A stretch of 64,000 bases of DNA, from positions 246,001 to 310,000 of the forward strand of contig JAQFVV010006710.1 of NCBI GenBank assembly GCA_028023455.1, read 5' to 3'. A program made the position numbers and the translations under genes. The notes under the pieces are model-generated. The model made no database searches. It saw only the letters and a program-made list of their open reading frames with translations, and was not told where the DNA came from. Below, in pieces: positions 34,800-46,865 of the stretch; the first letter of the stretch is position 1; each line of letters begins with the position of its first letter. This stretch comes from Epiperipatus broadwayi (taxonomy: Eukaryota; Onychophora; Udeonychophora; Euonychophora; Peripatidae).

Positions 34800-37700
34800 C
34801 AATGAATTTTTAATTAGAAATTAGTATTTAATCTAATTTAAACACCAGTAAGTTATAAATTTATTCATTTTTTGTTTTAAAAAAATTATTTCCATACGAT
34901 AACATATAATTTTTTTTGGAAAAAAATTATTGAGAAAAATGTAATGAAATATCTTAGTGATAGAATTTGACCAAATAATTAAATTCAAATTTGCATTACT
35001 CAAAGTTACAAAAAATATGGTAATTTCTTCCAACACTATCAAAATATGGATAGTGATTTTTTAAATAGATATTTGGATATATACTGTACCCAATGTTGGA
35101 GTCACCATACATTTTTCAAAGAACACTAGAACAAAGTTTTCTTTTTTTATTAAAAAAAAAAAAAAAAAACCAAAGTAAATAATAAGTTTGAAATGTACAA
35201 ATAATGCTATTTATTTAGAGAACAAATATGAAATTAATATATTTTGATAACAATGATTGGTAAACAAATACTTTGCTTAAAAACATGAAAATAAATAATC
35301 CACTGTGCACATATATATTTAAAAGCAAATCTGATACTAATTGAAACACATGAAACCAATCCACATTCATTTAAAAACAAAAACAAATATTTTCAAAACA
35401 CAAAAATTCAACATGTTATTCTTATAGAAATCACCATGTACAGAAATTATTATGAATGTTATTGAAAAATGCAGTGAATAAGTCTTGATTCACATTCTTA
35501 TTGAGAATATTTCCGTCACATGTGGTTTAGATACGATTGAAAAAGTTCACAAAAAGTACCCCATTTTCTCCAAAATTTTGCACCTGGCCTCTACCCAAAA
35601 ATGTTTTCAGATTATATGTGGATTCCTGTCATTAGCATGATGTAAAACATCCAGTGATTGATAGTTGAATGGTGGAAACCTGTCCTTGAATCTGTGCATA
35701 TATTCTCAACTTCATTGTTTATCACTTGACAAAAGAAATCTTTCAACACTTTGAAGAAATAACAAAAAGGCACTGATGTGATCCAAGTTCTCCCACGAGT
35801 TCTAATATAATAGCATTATTAAGTGGTGCAGTATAAAAATAGTAATAGTTATGACCCACTTTTCCATACTTTGTAAAATTAAAATTTTTTATGCACTTGT
35901 GTTTGGCTTTTTTATTAAAATGTTATCTTCATGATTTAACTCAATAGTTTTTTGATTCAATTGTAATTTTTTCCCTTTCTCTCTCTCTCTTTTTTATGCT
36001 AACAATATTATGGCTAACACTTTTTGGTTTTTTAAATTTCTTATGAATTTATTAAAATGAATTAATTTCTTGTGATTTTTTTGTAGTTTTTGTGCTTCTT
36101 GGTTTTGTAATTCTGTTTATTATGGAATGGTATTTGTTTTCATTGCTAATTTAATTTCTTTCCAAATGTTTGCTTTCTTAATAAATTATATCATTTCTAT
36201 GTTTTTAAATATCTGTGTGCAAAATTTATTAATTTCTGATGTTTTCTAAAAAAAATTAGAAAATGTTAAAATTAACATTAGTTTATTCTGATATAGGAAT
36301 AAGTGTCTCCACCAACAGTTACAGCATACATGTCCAAAAGATAACAAAAATATATTCCTTAAAATTTCAAGTTTCATTTTAAATAAAAAAATAAAGTAAT
36401 TAAATAAAAAACATTAAAAACTATTTTTGTACAAAAAAATATGATTTTTTTAAAAAGCAAATTGTATTTTTTTTCTTTTCAAAACATCATACATATTTTA
36501 TGGGGAATTTTTTTCTCTGTTTTTTTAATGAATTATTATTTTTTTTCTTTTAATATAGTATCTTTTTTTTTTGTAACCATTTAAATTAGAATCACTTTTT
36601 CTGACATCACTGGAACACTGGAAACATCTAAATACTAACAGAATTCATTCTTGTTTTCTCATAGCTGCACAATGGTGTAATCTTTTAAAATCATAATGCT
36701 GAGTCAATCACAAGTTGCATTAACTGAACTTTGCTCACACTAAAAAAAGTAAATATCATTTTTGTAAATCGCAGATCTGTATTTCTAAAAATGATACCAT
36801 TTGAAATCGCATTAATTGCAGTGTACCTGTTCACTGAAAATTTATTTTGTCTATGTAATTTTAACTTTATTAATTACTAATTAATTCTAATCAACTAATA
36901 AAACAATTTTAAGGGCCCTGCATTTGCAATTTTGCCAAATGTCTGACTGCTTTAATATCTAAGTGTATAAAAATCAGATGATATTGATTTTCAAAATATC
37001 AAATTAATGAATATATACAACATATAAAATACTAACTAGTATATTTATCAATGTATCTTCCTTAGAATTTTTTGCATAAAATATTCATAATACGGTAACG
37101 TAAACTGTATAAACAGGGAGGGGAGGGGGTGAAGATTATACATGTGTGTAAATAATAATGCATTCATCAATACAGCATGCACCCGGAACACACGCAAACG
37201 TAATTAACAGCGCATTAATAATTTTAAAAAAAAAAGTTTAATGATACTGGAAATTTGAGTAATTCAAAATTTTATGTAAACTTCCTCTTTTTTTAAAACA
37301 AACAAACAAACAAACAAACAATCACTTTAAACATTCCTCTCTTTCTTTTTTTAAATATAAATAGTACGTGTACTACATATATTATAACAAAAGATAAATC
37401 AGACAGCTAACTACATTTTTCTGGAAATAAAATTATATAAATAGCATTTGGTTAGTAATCAAAACTATATACTTTATCTTACACATTAACATTATATATG
37501 TATAAGGTAAAGTAATAGTACAATATATTTTTTCAGATTATCTTATTTACGGCAGCCGCTGTACAATATTTATGAAAATGAAATTAATTTTGTTAATAGT
37601 ACTGAAGCAAGCTTAATTAAAAAGTATTATGACAGTTAATTCTTCTAAAAGAGAAATATGGATTTAATATAAAGAATGAAATCAATTTACCAGGTTGACA

Positions 37701-39372
37701 GGGGAGGGTTGGTGCTTCCGATTCCCCCATTCTGATTTTATCAATTTCCTATATATATCCTTGCATATATATTGATCGGGAAATAGACATATTTTTAAGA
37801 AGACAAATAATAAACTACATGTGGATTTTTAGGAGGAGGGGAGGGGGTAGACAAGGACAAAGAAACAGTGATAATCTTGTCAATGCTGAATAGTGGACTA
37901 AACCATTTTAAAGATAAGGGGAGATCATTTTTTCTCAAGATAAGGAAAGCAATCTAATATTTTGAAACATTAATTCACAAAATTATAATACTTTTCTAAA
38001 TAAAAATTTACAAATACAAATACATGAATATTGAAAAAAGGGAGAAAAAATCCGCTTTTATAACCCAAGTGAAATGAAAGTTGGAAAAAAAACTTTCTAG
38101 AGGATATTATTTCAGGATTACTATAATCTTTTTTTTTTTTTTAAAAAAAAAATAAATTGCAAAGATAATTTAAGAAAAATAAAAGCTGTTATTCAGATAA
38201 CATGGGAATTGGTTAAAGGTAAACAGTTGGTAAAGATGTACATGGTTTTGGATTTTTCTACTCAAATTCTCCTTAGGTTATTGATAATAAGAACCATTAC
38301 AAGAAGATTTAAAAAAAATTGAATATTATCTAAATAAAGATTTAAGAATAAGTAAATATGCCTAAACTGATAATAGTATTCATAAACATATATGTACATT
38401 TAAGCTCAAGAACGCATATATGTTATAACTTGAGCAGGTCACATTCAATAAAATATTTTGCTTGCATTAACTGCTTCTTAAATATCTAATAATATTTTTT
38501 ATCACTCTTTTTTTTTTTTTGTAATAGTACATCCAAATCCGTTCTAATATATTACTGCAATCTATAACTACATATATAAGATAAGCATTTCTGTATTAAT
38601 AATATAGAATTCATGGGATGATATTAGCTGACTTGAACAAAAGAAATTAGCAGAAACAATAATAATAAACCATATACAAATCACTGGAAAAATTCAAACT
38701 CAATGAGTTAAAATACACAAATTTTTATTAACATTGAATAAAACTAAAAAAATATATAAATACCTGTATTAATTCTAAAAGTAACAATAAAATAATCAAA
38801 TTATTTGTTGCTGAAAAATCATATGATGTTTCTTTGAACACTACAAGAGACAGAATTGCATTGCAATTTAGGAGCTCTTAATTAAGCTCTAAATTTGTGG
38901 CCTATTATTGCAGTAACTGTGCAAGACTATTTTAAAAGCAAATATGTTAAACTCAATGAATTACTCTGGGTCACAATATAAAAATCCTCAATATTTATCT
39001 TAATATTGTTAATATAATATAAACACAATGTCTAATTCTAAGAATGAGGACTGTACATACTATATAATTTACAAGATAGTTTTTATACTTTCAATTGGCA
39101 ACACAGCACCTGCCAAATATTATTATTTATTGATGCTATATAAATAGATAATTAACAATTATGATTTCAGCTTCAATCTGTACTTGTCTATTTTTTTTTG
39201 AATCAGTGTTATGCAATTGTATATTAATAGTATTACATTTTGAAAAGTTTGTTAATTTTTAAATACTTTAGAAAAAATTAATTCTCTATTGAAGAACTAA
39301 TTCTACACAATTGTAAAGCATTCATACCTCTTTATGTAAAATGCTGCTTAGAATTTTGGCCATTGAGTCTTT
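34800..39372. other. Long AT-rich stretch, no gene recognised
   Basis: Homopolymer runs dominate. A (CAAA)n tract lies at about 37299-37322, a CT run at about 35978-35990, and G-rich patches at about 37116-37131 and 37832-37849. Around 35520-35810 the base composition is more even, and the minus strand has a legible but unrecognised stretch; it may be another decayed element. Confidence 0.45.
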
Positions 39373-39608
39373 GGTAAAATCAAGAGTTCTCAAACTTTTT
39401 TCAGCTGCAGACCCCTTCAACAAAACTTTTAAAACCATCGTGCATCTTACTCAAATTAATAAATTTGTACAGTACACAATATTAAATATTTCACTAGATA
39501 TTAAACTTTTCATTTTAATCACTTGTAATTAATGATATCTCATTTCAAAAAAAAATAAACTTTATTCATAGAAAAGGTACAATACAGGGGATACAATAAA
39601 ATTTGAAT

Positions 39609-40200
39609 ACAGTTAAGAACTTACATTTGATGTTCCATTGTTTTGTGATAAACATTAATAACAATTCTGTAGAATGTAAAAAAAAAGGTATACAAACAAA
39701 TTTTTATACAACCAGCCTAGTAATTGAGGTGTACATCAAGCAAGTCACAAAAACCACAATATTTGGCTATAATTATTTAAAAGAAAGATTGGGTATAAAT
39801 ATGAAATACAATAAGGAACTTGCATATGGTGTTCAATTGTTTGGAAGGATAGTTTAAAAAAAAATACAGAAAAATGTACAAACGGAATTATACAATTAAG
39901 GTTTACACTTTGTGGGCATTTCAAACGGTGGCCCAATGATTAGGTACTACATCAAATGAGTTACAAAGTTATGTTCATTGGTTACAGTAATTAAAAAAAT
40001 TGAGTATCAATATAAATCACAGTTAGGAACATGCATTTGGGCTGCATACAAACATTCAATAAAGCCTCAACAGTAGCTAAACAATCGACCAAATAGAATG
40101 ATAATATCTTGTGCAACATTTAATACAGAAACCTGCACTAACAAAAATTAAAGAAAAAAATACAAGCAGAGTTTTTTTTAACTTTTGACATTTATAAAAT
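39609..40200. repeat. Three diverged ~200-210 bp tandem units inside the hAT element
   Basis: The words AGTTAAGAACTTACATTTG (from about 39610), AATAAGGAACTTGCATATGG (from about 39810) and AGTTAGGAACATGCATTTGG (from about 40020) mark the unit starts. Between them TACATCAA-GAGT/CAAGT-ACAAA is also repeated. The units are much diverged from one another. The array may be a subterminal repeat of the hAT or a later insertion. Confidence 0.65.
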
Positions 40201-40499
40201 ATGTAAATTCAAAATATGTACAAATATTGAAATCACTTTATTAAACATAAAAATGAAGTGAAAAAATCAATATATTCAGACAAAATTAAACATCAACAAA
40301 AGATTTTAATCAGAATTATAAAATTAAGAATACCAAATAAATTAGCTTGAAAAACTGAATTTAATGAGATGGGTACACCTAGTGATCTGTTTGGTTTGAA
40401 ATTAGTGAGTTGCAATATCAAATCTCCACATTGTGATATGCAATCGATGTCTGTTCTGAAGCAGATTTAAAATTACACTGAAGCCTCTCTCTACCAGAT

Positions 40500-42010
40500 A
40501 CGATGATGAAAATGTCAGCAAATACTTTTGTATCAGTCCATAGAGCCAGGTACAGAGTGGAATATCTTGTTGCAGCCAAAACTTTTGATAACCCTGTTTA
40601 AATTATACCTTGAGATCCTCAGTTACGCTGATGGTTATCAGCTTATCTTGCAAAATTATATTTGGTTCTACACTAGTAGTGTATGGGTTATCCAGTCCAG
40701 TATATCCAATGATAGAATATCTATGAACCTAGTTTTGAAATCTAAGTGAAGAGCCTCCCCAAGTGATTGACGTACAGCAAGATGTTTTCTTCTTGAATTG
40801 TGCCTATCTTAAATAAGTAGGGGTACTGGGAAAATTCAGATCTTGCAATATTTTGCTTAACAAACATTAATCTGCCAACAAAAGCTGATATGACTAATTT
40901 TGCTTTGATGACAAATTATCTCCTTGCAGTTGTAAATTAACATCCATTAAATTTTCCAAATAACTCTGTTAAATGCGCAATTCTTCCAAATTGGAATCCT
41001 CTACTTCCAAACACTCTAAAACAGATTAAAAAAGTGCAAAAAATCTCACCAAATATAAACCTTTTAAAAGCTAGCGAACTTTGGTATGGAGAACCAATCG
41101 ATAAAAATCTTCACTTTCCTCGCATAATCAGGCGAACAGTCTGGTGTTCAAAGTATTACTTCAAATTTTGTTCACAGCTGTTATAACAAAATGAAGCGAT
41201 TGATGCAATTTGTCACTAACATTCTTCGCTACTAAATGTTGCCTATAGATTATGCAGTGAACTGCAAGAACTTCAGATATGTGTTGTTTCACATAAGTTA
41301 TGAAACTGCGATAATGACCAACCACAGCTGGTGCTCCATATGTCACAACAGAGATTATATTTATCAATGGAATCACTTTTTCCTTGAAAAATAGTTCCAT
41401 TAAATTAAAAATTGATTTGCCACTGGTGTCAGTTTCTAAAGTTCTAGCATTACACCAGCAACAAAGCTTCATTACTGGGTAATGTTAACCAATTTGGAGG
41501 GAAAAAATGTTTTTTTTTTTTTTGCAAATGATTACACAGTTTTCCACATCATGATTCATTTTGTTAACATGTCTTTCTGTGTTATTGTTCAAAGGAATCC
41601 TTTTTATAATATCTTGTGCAGGTTTGTAGAGTAGTGTTCAATACCTCCAGGACAGCCGGCAGAATTAGTTTCTCCCCTATGGTGTGTGGCTTGCCAGTCT
41701 TTGTGATGAATAAGGATATGATGTATGATGCCCTTAATCCATCATTATTTTGCTTAGATGATGAAACAAACATATTATTTATTGTAGTTCTCTTCAGAAT
41801 TTTATCTTAAGTGATTGAAAGTATGCAGTGTCTTTTTTGTCAGGGTATATTCTGTTCAAGTGATCTGTTATTTTTAATTGTTTCATAGCACCATTGCTAA
41901 AGACTTTTTCACATACAAGGCACATTTGGTAAATATTTGTTTGATAATGATGGAACAAATCCTAGCTTCAAATAGTCCAAGCTGTACTATCTGCATTTCT
42001 TTTTTATTTG
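40500..42010 (-). pseudogene. ZBED5-like hAT transposase, broken
   Basis: Reading down the minus strand, the BED/zinc region appears first as CLVCEKVFSNGAMK, LKITDHLNR and PDKKDTAYFQ (about 41950-41810). Then come SSSKQNNDGLRASYIISLF, KTGKPHTIGEKLILPAVLEV, GKSIFNLMELFF, VVTYGAPAVVGHYRSF, AVHCIIYRQHLVAKN, LNTRLFA and LVLHTKVRWLLKG-like sequence. This is the order seen in ZBED5/SCAND3-type hAT-Buster proteins, including the TDGAPA-like and HC..HRQ-like catalytic-region motifs. Near 40650-40700 a SLISIxNDRI-like region is faintly visible. Several frameshifts and stops disable it. Host-domesticated ZBED5 exists in vertebrates, but this copy sits inside recognisable TIRs and is simply a dead transposon. 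Confidence 0.88.
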
Positions 42011-42701
42011 TCACATTATTATCATAAGAAATAAAAACTTTTATTAATAAACAATTTCGACAGCCCCTGTGATAAAAAAACAATAAAGTACGTACTTACT
42101 TGAAATAGAAGATTTTTGTTCAAACTCAAATAAATAAACTATCTTCTGATTTTCTTTTGCATAATACTGCTCCACAATAAATAATTATATTCAAAGTTCA
42201 AATCATAAATAAGTATGTGACATCAAATGAACCAATTTATAGTATTTTATGAAAGCATGACCATACAAGATTATAGATTCTGTTAATATCAAATATTGTC
42301 TTATCCCATTGTGAACAAATGTGGACATGCAACGATTTTTTTATGTCTGCATTTGCTTTGATACATTCAATAAGATAATGCACAGACATGTTTGTGCTAC
42401 AAGTATTTTCATGCATTCTTATATGTGACTTTTTTAATGACACATTTTACATTTCCATTCCCAAGTTTGGTATGTGATGTGTTTTTATCAAAAAAGTGTT
42501 TTTTTGAATTATTTTACTTTTTAATTAGATACCTATTAGAATCATGGATATTTTGAAGTAACAAACAAATAGCAGTAATAAGGGAGTCTATTTTTGCTGT
42601 CGTTGAACCCCCAATATTTTATCAAAATTATCGACCCCTAGAAAGTTCAAATCATCCCCAGAGGATCGATATCAATCACTTTGGGAACTCTTGGTTAAAT
42701 T

Positions 42702-43220
42702 ATACAAAAGTATGTAATGCTTCAAAAGAATGTGAAAAAGCTGCAAATGTAATAGCGTGAAAACAGCTTTAAAGTCGAACAAATACATTAACATTTCATT
42801 TATTTAATATATGAACTTTTTTTTAAAATAGTTAACTATACTATTTATAAATATCATAAAGAGATCTGCAGAGATTCCTAGCCAGGAGATAGATTCACTA
42901 GTGGCTTTATTAAGTTCTTCAAATCTACCCGTGATTCATGTTTAGCCTCAACAATACAAGCCAGAAAATGCCAAGTTCCATTTCTAATGTAAATAAGCAT
43001 AGTGATCATGAAACATTTCTGTAACTAAAAAGATCAAATCTAATTGGATTTATTGATACATCCAGAAAAAGTAATTTGTTTGGAGTTTCACAAGAAGTCA
43101 ATTTCTTACACCATGATTCTTTGTTTGAAGTATTTTCATGAATTCACATTAATAATGTTGTTTCATGAAAGAATTATGTCGAATATGTAGAATTACATGT
43201 CATAAATAAAATAGACAATG
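42702..43220. other. AT-rich spacer between hAT and Gypsy remnants
   Basis: No 5' LTR of the following Gypsy element could be recognised here, and no gene is visible. Confidence 0.45.
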
Positions 43221-43694
43221 AGCATCTGCAAGTGTCTATATTTCTACTTTTTGCAGATAAGGATGCTAGCAAATAGACTGAATAATCCTGAAAAACTAGA
43301 ATAACTTCTATATAAAAAAGTTATTGCGAAATTGAATGGATATGGGTAGTATGGCTGAGGTTGAAAAATAGAAAGTTATTACCTCACGAGAAATACATTA
43401 ACAATGACTTAGCATTAAAAAATGTACTAAGGACTGCGAATTTGACCATGAAATTAAGGACATATTAAAACAATTTCTCTATAGCACGATTGAAAAGAAT
43501 TTTAGGATGGTGTTGTTAAGCAACCCGAACTTAAATTACAAAAGGGCCATGGATAAATGCACCACACAAGAAATTATGCTGAATAATTCATCAGAATATG
43601 TATTATCACAATAGTTAGAGAAAAATCATATAGTGCAAAAAACAACAACAAAAAAACATATTAAGACCCCAGTAAACCGAATAAAAGTGAGATG

Positions 43695-43736
43695 TGTTAT
43701 TGTTGGGGAAAATCTGGATATTTATAAAATAACTGC
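43695..43736 (+). pseudogene. Gag CCHC zinc knuckle, mutated
   Basis: The fourteen codons read C-Y-C-W-G-K-S-G-Y-L-stop-N-N-C. The spacing fits CX2CX4HX4C, but the second Cys position is W and the His position is Y, and a stop interrupts it. Such knuckles bind the element's own RNA in the capsid. The N-terminal Gag sequence before it is not legible. Confidence 0.7.
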
Positions 43737-44539
43737 AAACATATAGAAACTGGGTAAAAAAAAAAGACATTTAGCATCCATCTACCGTTTTAAGGAGCAC
43801 AGAGCTATTAATAAAAAAATATCAACCTACAAATTTGGGGGGGGGGGATAGTTAATAAGAGAGCAAAAGTAAAGAAGCATAATGACAATAAAATGAACAC
43901 TGGATGTGGATATTTACAGCCAAATGATAATGATCAAAGTAGACAGTGGAATGGACTTGTCATTGATATCTAACAGAGATTAAATAAAAATCAGTGAGAA
44001 ATACAGAAAGATGTTTACACATTAATGGAAACAAAATAGACATACTTAGGAAAATTGTTGTACCAGTAATGTTAAATTTGGGAATAAAATTTCTCAAGTT
44101 ATATGTATAATAAATAAAGATTTTAGTCCATTACTGGGAAAAAACTGGTTTCAATTCATATCAATGTGAAAAAGAAAGATCAAGTAGAAATTCTAATGCA
44201 GAAGAGATACCTGGGATTGTTCAAGTCCAGATCAGTGAAAATGAGAACATGACCAATGCATGTGCACATTAAGGATGCACAACCTATTATTTGTAAATCT
44301 TGCAAGATACCATTCACCTCAAGAGAAAAGATAGAGAAAACACTTGATGAGAAGGTTTCTAAAAAAAAATTTAACACCAATGGAAAATCCATCTTAAGTC
44401 ATACCAGTGGTTACAATAATGAAGCCAGATAGAAATGTGAGATTGTGTGGTGATTGCTGAGTCACATTGAACAAATATGTTAATAAAGGTTTGTATCCTT
44501 TTCCAAATGTATGCAAAGTGCTAGCATCACTGCAAAAAG

Positions 44540-45010
44540 CTACTTATTTAGCAAAGACAGACCTAAAGGTGGCACTTCATCCAATTCCAGTTACTGAAAA
44601 ACCTTAGAAATGTTGACACTAACTAATCATAAAAGATTTTACAAGTGAATAAATTGCCTTATGGTATCACAATAGTGCCAAACATTTTTCAGGCAAAAAT
44701 GGACATTCTTTTTAAATTTATAAATGGTGTGATTTCCCATATGGATGACATGTTGGTTACCACTAAGACAGAATCAGGATTAGAAAAGAAAGTAGACACA
44801 GTCTGCTCAAAGTTGTAAAAATGAGAGCTAGAATAAATATTGATAAATATATTTGGTCCACTAAGAAAATAAAAGTGCCTCGGACATATAAATGCATATA
44901 GAAGATATCTTAATCCAGACAAAATAAAGGCATTAAAAAATGCTGAGAAGCCAAACAATGTAAAGGAATTGCAGGTATTTCTGGGATTTTAAACTTTTAC
45001 AAAAGTTTTT
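44540..45010 (+). pseudogene. Gypsy reverse transcriptase, broken
   Basis: KTDLKVALHPIPVTEKP (about 44557-44607) matches the D-L-x-x-A-x-x-Q-I-P motif. The catalytic box reads SHMDDMLVTT at 44735-44764, in place of the usual YxDD. NPDKIKALKNAEKPNNVKEL and QVFLGF then correspond to the RT thumb and connection segment. At least four frameshifts or stops lie between these motifs. A minus-strand open frame over 44689-44958 is a shadow. Confidence 0.88.
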
Positions 45011-45119
45011 TAAAATGGAAGTCACACTGAGTGTATCATTTTAACAGCACTTGAAAAACCAATTTTGGATATGGGCCAGTGAACAAATTGGCTTTTCAAA
45101 AATCAAAAGATCCTTTAAC

Positions 45120-45420
45120 ATCTGATAAATTGTTGTTACATTACATAGTGATCTCGATGTTATAATAATGATAGCTGCATTGAAATATGATATTGGAAGT
45201 GTTATTTCTTACCTGTGTTATGGAGGTGATCTCCACCAGCTCTGTTGAAAAAAATTACAGCCAGATCGGCAATAAGGCATTAGCAGTGACTTTTGCCTTT
45301 AAAAAATTCCAACAAATATATTTATGAGCAAAAAATCAAATATGCACAGACCATTGCCTGCTAATGGGAATTTTCAGCATTGGGAAAAAAATCCTGAACA
45401 TATCAGTCAATACATGTTAG
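45120..45420 (+). pseudogene. Gypsy RNase H region, broken
   Basis: The reading passes through DLDVIIMIAALKYDIGSVIS, matching (SD)AS..GIGAVL of Gypsy RNase H with the first catalytic aspartate position degraded. Further on come ALAVTFAFKKFQQYIYEQ-like sequence and a stretch corresponding to the DH..L motif (QTDHCLLMGI-like) near 45340-45370. The open frame 45324-45581 is not the natural frame over its first part. Confidence 0.7.
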
Positions 45421-46048
45421 GTTCGATTAATATCTTGTCAAGTTATGAATGTGAACTAGTTTGTAAGTCAAAAAAACATTTGGTTATGTTGATGTTTTGT
45501 CTTGGTTACCTGATGTTAAGAAGAAGGAATATTTTTGTTTCGAAGAAGAAGGAATATGGCATTAAGAAATTAACTACATAGACATATTAAACTCTGTAGT
45601 ATTTAATAATTCAGTTTTAGATTAGAGGACTAAGTAATTTAAGGGACACATCTAACTAATGAAGTGGATTAAAGTATGAGTGGCCTAAAAGTTATCCTAC
45701 ACAAGATAAAATTGATTTGGAAAGTATGAGATAATCTTTCAGTCTGAAATGAATGTGCTAATGACAGATTGCATACGAGTTCCCCCCAAAGGCCAAAAAT
45801 ATATGTTGGATCTTCTTCATCAAGGTACTTCTGGAATCAGGAGGTTAAAAGTTTTGGCCTGATCCTATGTATAATCGCCAAATTTAAGTGATGATATTGA
45901 GTACTTGGTTAAAAGATGCACTAGCTCTCAAAAAACGGCCAAAATGCATCTAAACAGTTAAAACCTTGGAAAAAGTCCGCAATTCCTTAGATACAAATCT
46001 ATTTAGATCATACAAGGCTCTTAAATAGATAAATAATACTGATATTAG

Positions 46049-46460
46049 TTGATTAAATTCTCTCATTGGATGAAATACAGATTAGTAAAAAAACACAAGT
46101 GTGAAATGCACCATAATCATGCAGAAAAAATATTTCTACTCACGGGTATAATAGATAATGGAATCTGTTTTACTTCACAGAAATGTAAAAACTTGTTACA
46201 AGATACAGGGATTAAGCTCATCCTGAGAGTTTAACAGAATAATGGAGAAAGCAATTCGACATTTAAAAAATACATTGAAAAACTAGTCTAAAGGATGGAT
46301 TGGAAGTATTAATGGACTCTATGCTTAATCAATATTTTACTGTGAATACAACAAAAAATAAAATTTCAGCAGAGTTATTAATGTGTCATCCATTTCATAC
46401 TCATTTAACTAAGTTATTGCTACCAATTATGGAAAAAATAATTACGATGATGAAAAATTC
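46049..46460 (+). pseudogene. Gypsy integrase core fragment, broken
   Basis: The open stretch ending at 46234 contains IDNGICFTSQKCKNLL followed by QDTGIKLILRV, matching the integrase (T)DNGxxFxSxxFxxFL...GI motif and keeping the second catalytic aspartate. After a stop, NNGESNSTFKKYIEKL stands where SNGxAERxVxTFKxxL is expected, and the catalytic glutamate position is disturbed. KISAELLMCHPFHTHLTKLL follows, the usual G.SPAELL.GR..R..L.L region. This is a clear but dead integrase. Confidence 0.87.
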
Positions 46461-46865
46461 AAAATAAGAGAAAGCATATAGATATGCGATATTCTAAAAA
46501 ACAAATGGATACCTGATGTAATATTGAAAATATTATCAATTCAATTATGACTAATAAAATAAGAAAGCGGAAGGAAAACGAGAAAACACATAAATCACTC
46601 ATTTTGATTAATTATCTCCAGACATTTATGAAAATAATCTATTAAAGAGGTAAAAGGAGATTTTGTTAGACAATCAAATGAGTGACAATGATCAACATCA
46701 ATTAGAGGATAAAAAGGAGTTTTTCCAGAAAGAAAAACAGAGTATAACTATTTCAATAGAAGAAGTAGAAATATTACTACCAAATGGGAGACTGTCTGTA
46801 AAGCTTAGAGACTACATATGTCATTGAGCCCATTGTTTCTAGAGTAGGGGGAGAAATGGAATGTC

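Larger units (their letters stand above)
39373..42701 (-). mobile_element. hAT transposon (Buster / ZBED5-like) with TIRs and target-site duplication, inactive
   Basis: The element proper is 39381-42693 (3313 bp). The left end reads CAAGAGTTCTCAAACTTTTT, followed by a GACCCC stretch. The right end on the minus strand reads CAAGAGTTCCCAAAGTG. Flanking 8-mers GGTAAAAT (39373-39380) and GTTAAATT (42694-42701) match at 6 of 8, consistent with an aged hAT duplication. The transposase remnant lies on the minus strand between 42.0 and 40.5 kb. The part between 39.6 and 40.2 kb is filled by a ~205-bp tandem repeat. Confidence 0.88.
43230..46865 (+). mobile_element. Gypsy-type LTR retrotransposon, highly degenerate, no LTR pair recognised
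   Basis: The order zinc knuckle, protease-like region, RT, RNase H, integrase is that of Gypsy elements. Every domain is crossed by stops and frameshifts. A purine-rich GTAGGGGGAGAAATGG at about 46844-46859 is placed like a polypurine tract, so a 3' LTR could begin near 46860. I cannot find the same sequence at the left end, so the 5' LTR may be lost. Confidence 0.85.

Noticed and set aside
39541-39570. Processed pseudogene 3' end with AATAAA and poly(A) on the minus strand
   Set aside because: On that strand the homopolymer after AATAAA is T, not A, so it is not a poly(A) tail.
40500-42010. Domesticated host ZBED5 gene
   Set aside because: The frame is broken in several places and the remnant lies within TIRs and a target-site duplication, so it is a dead transposon.
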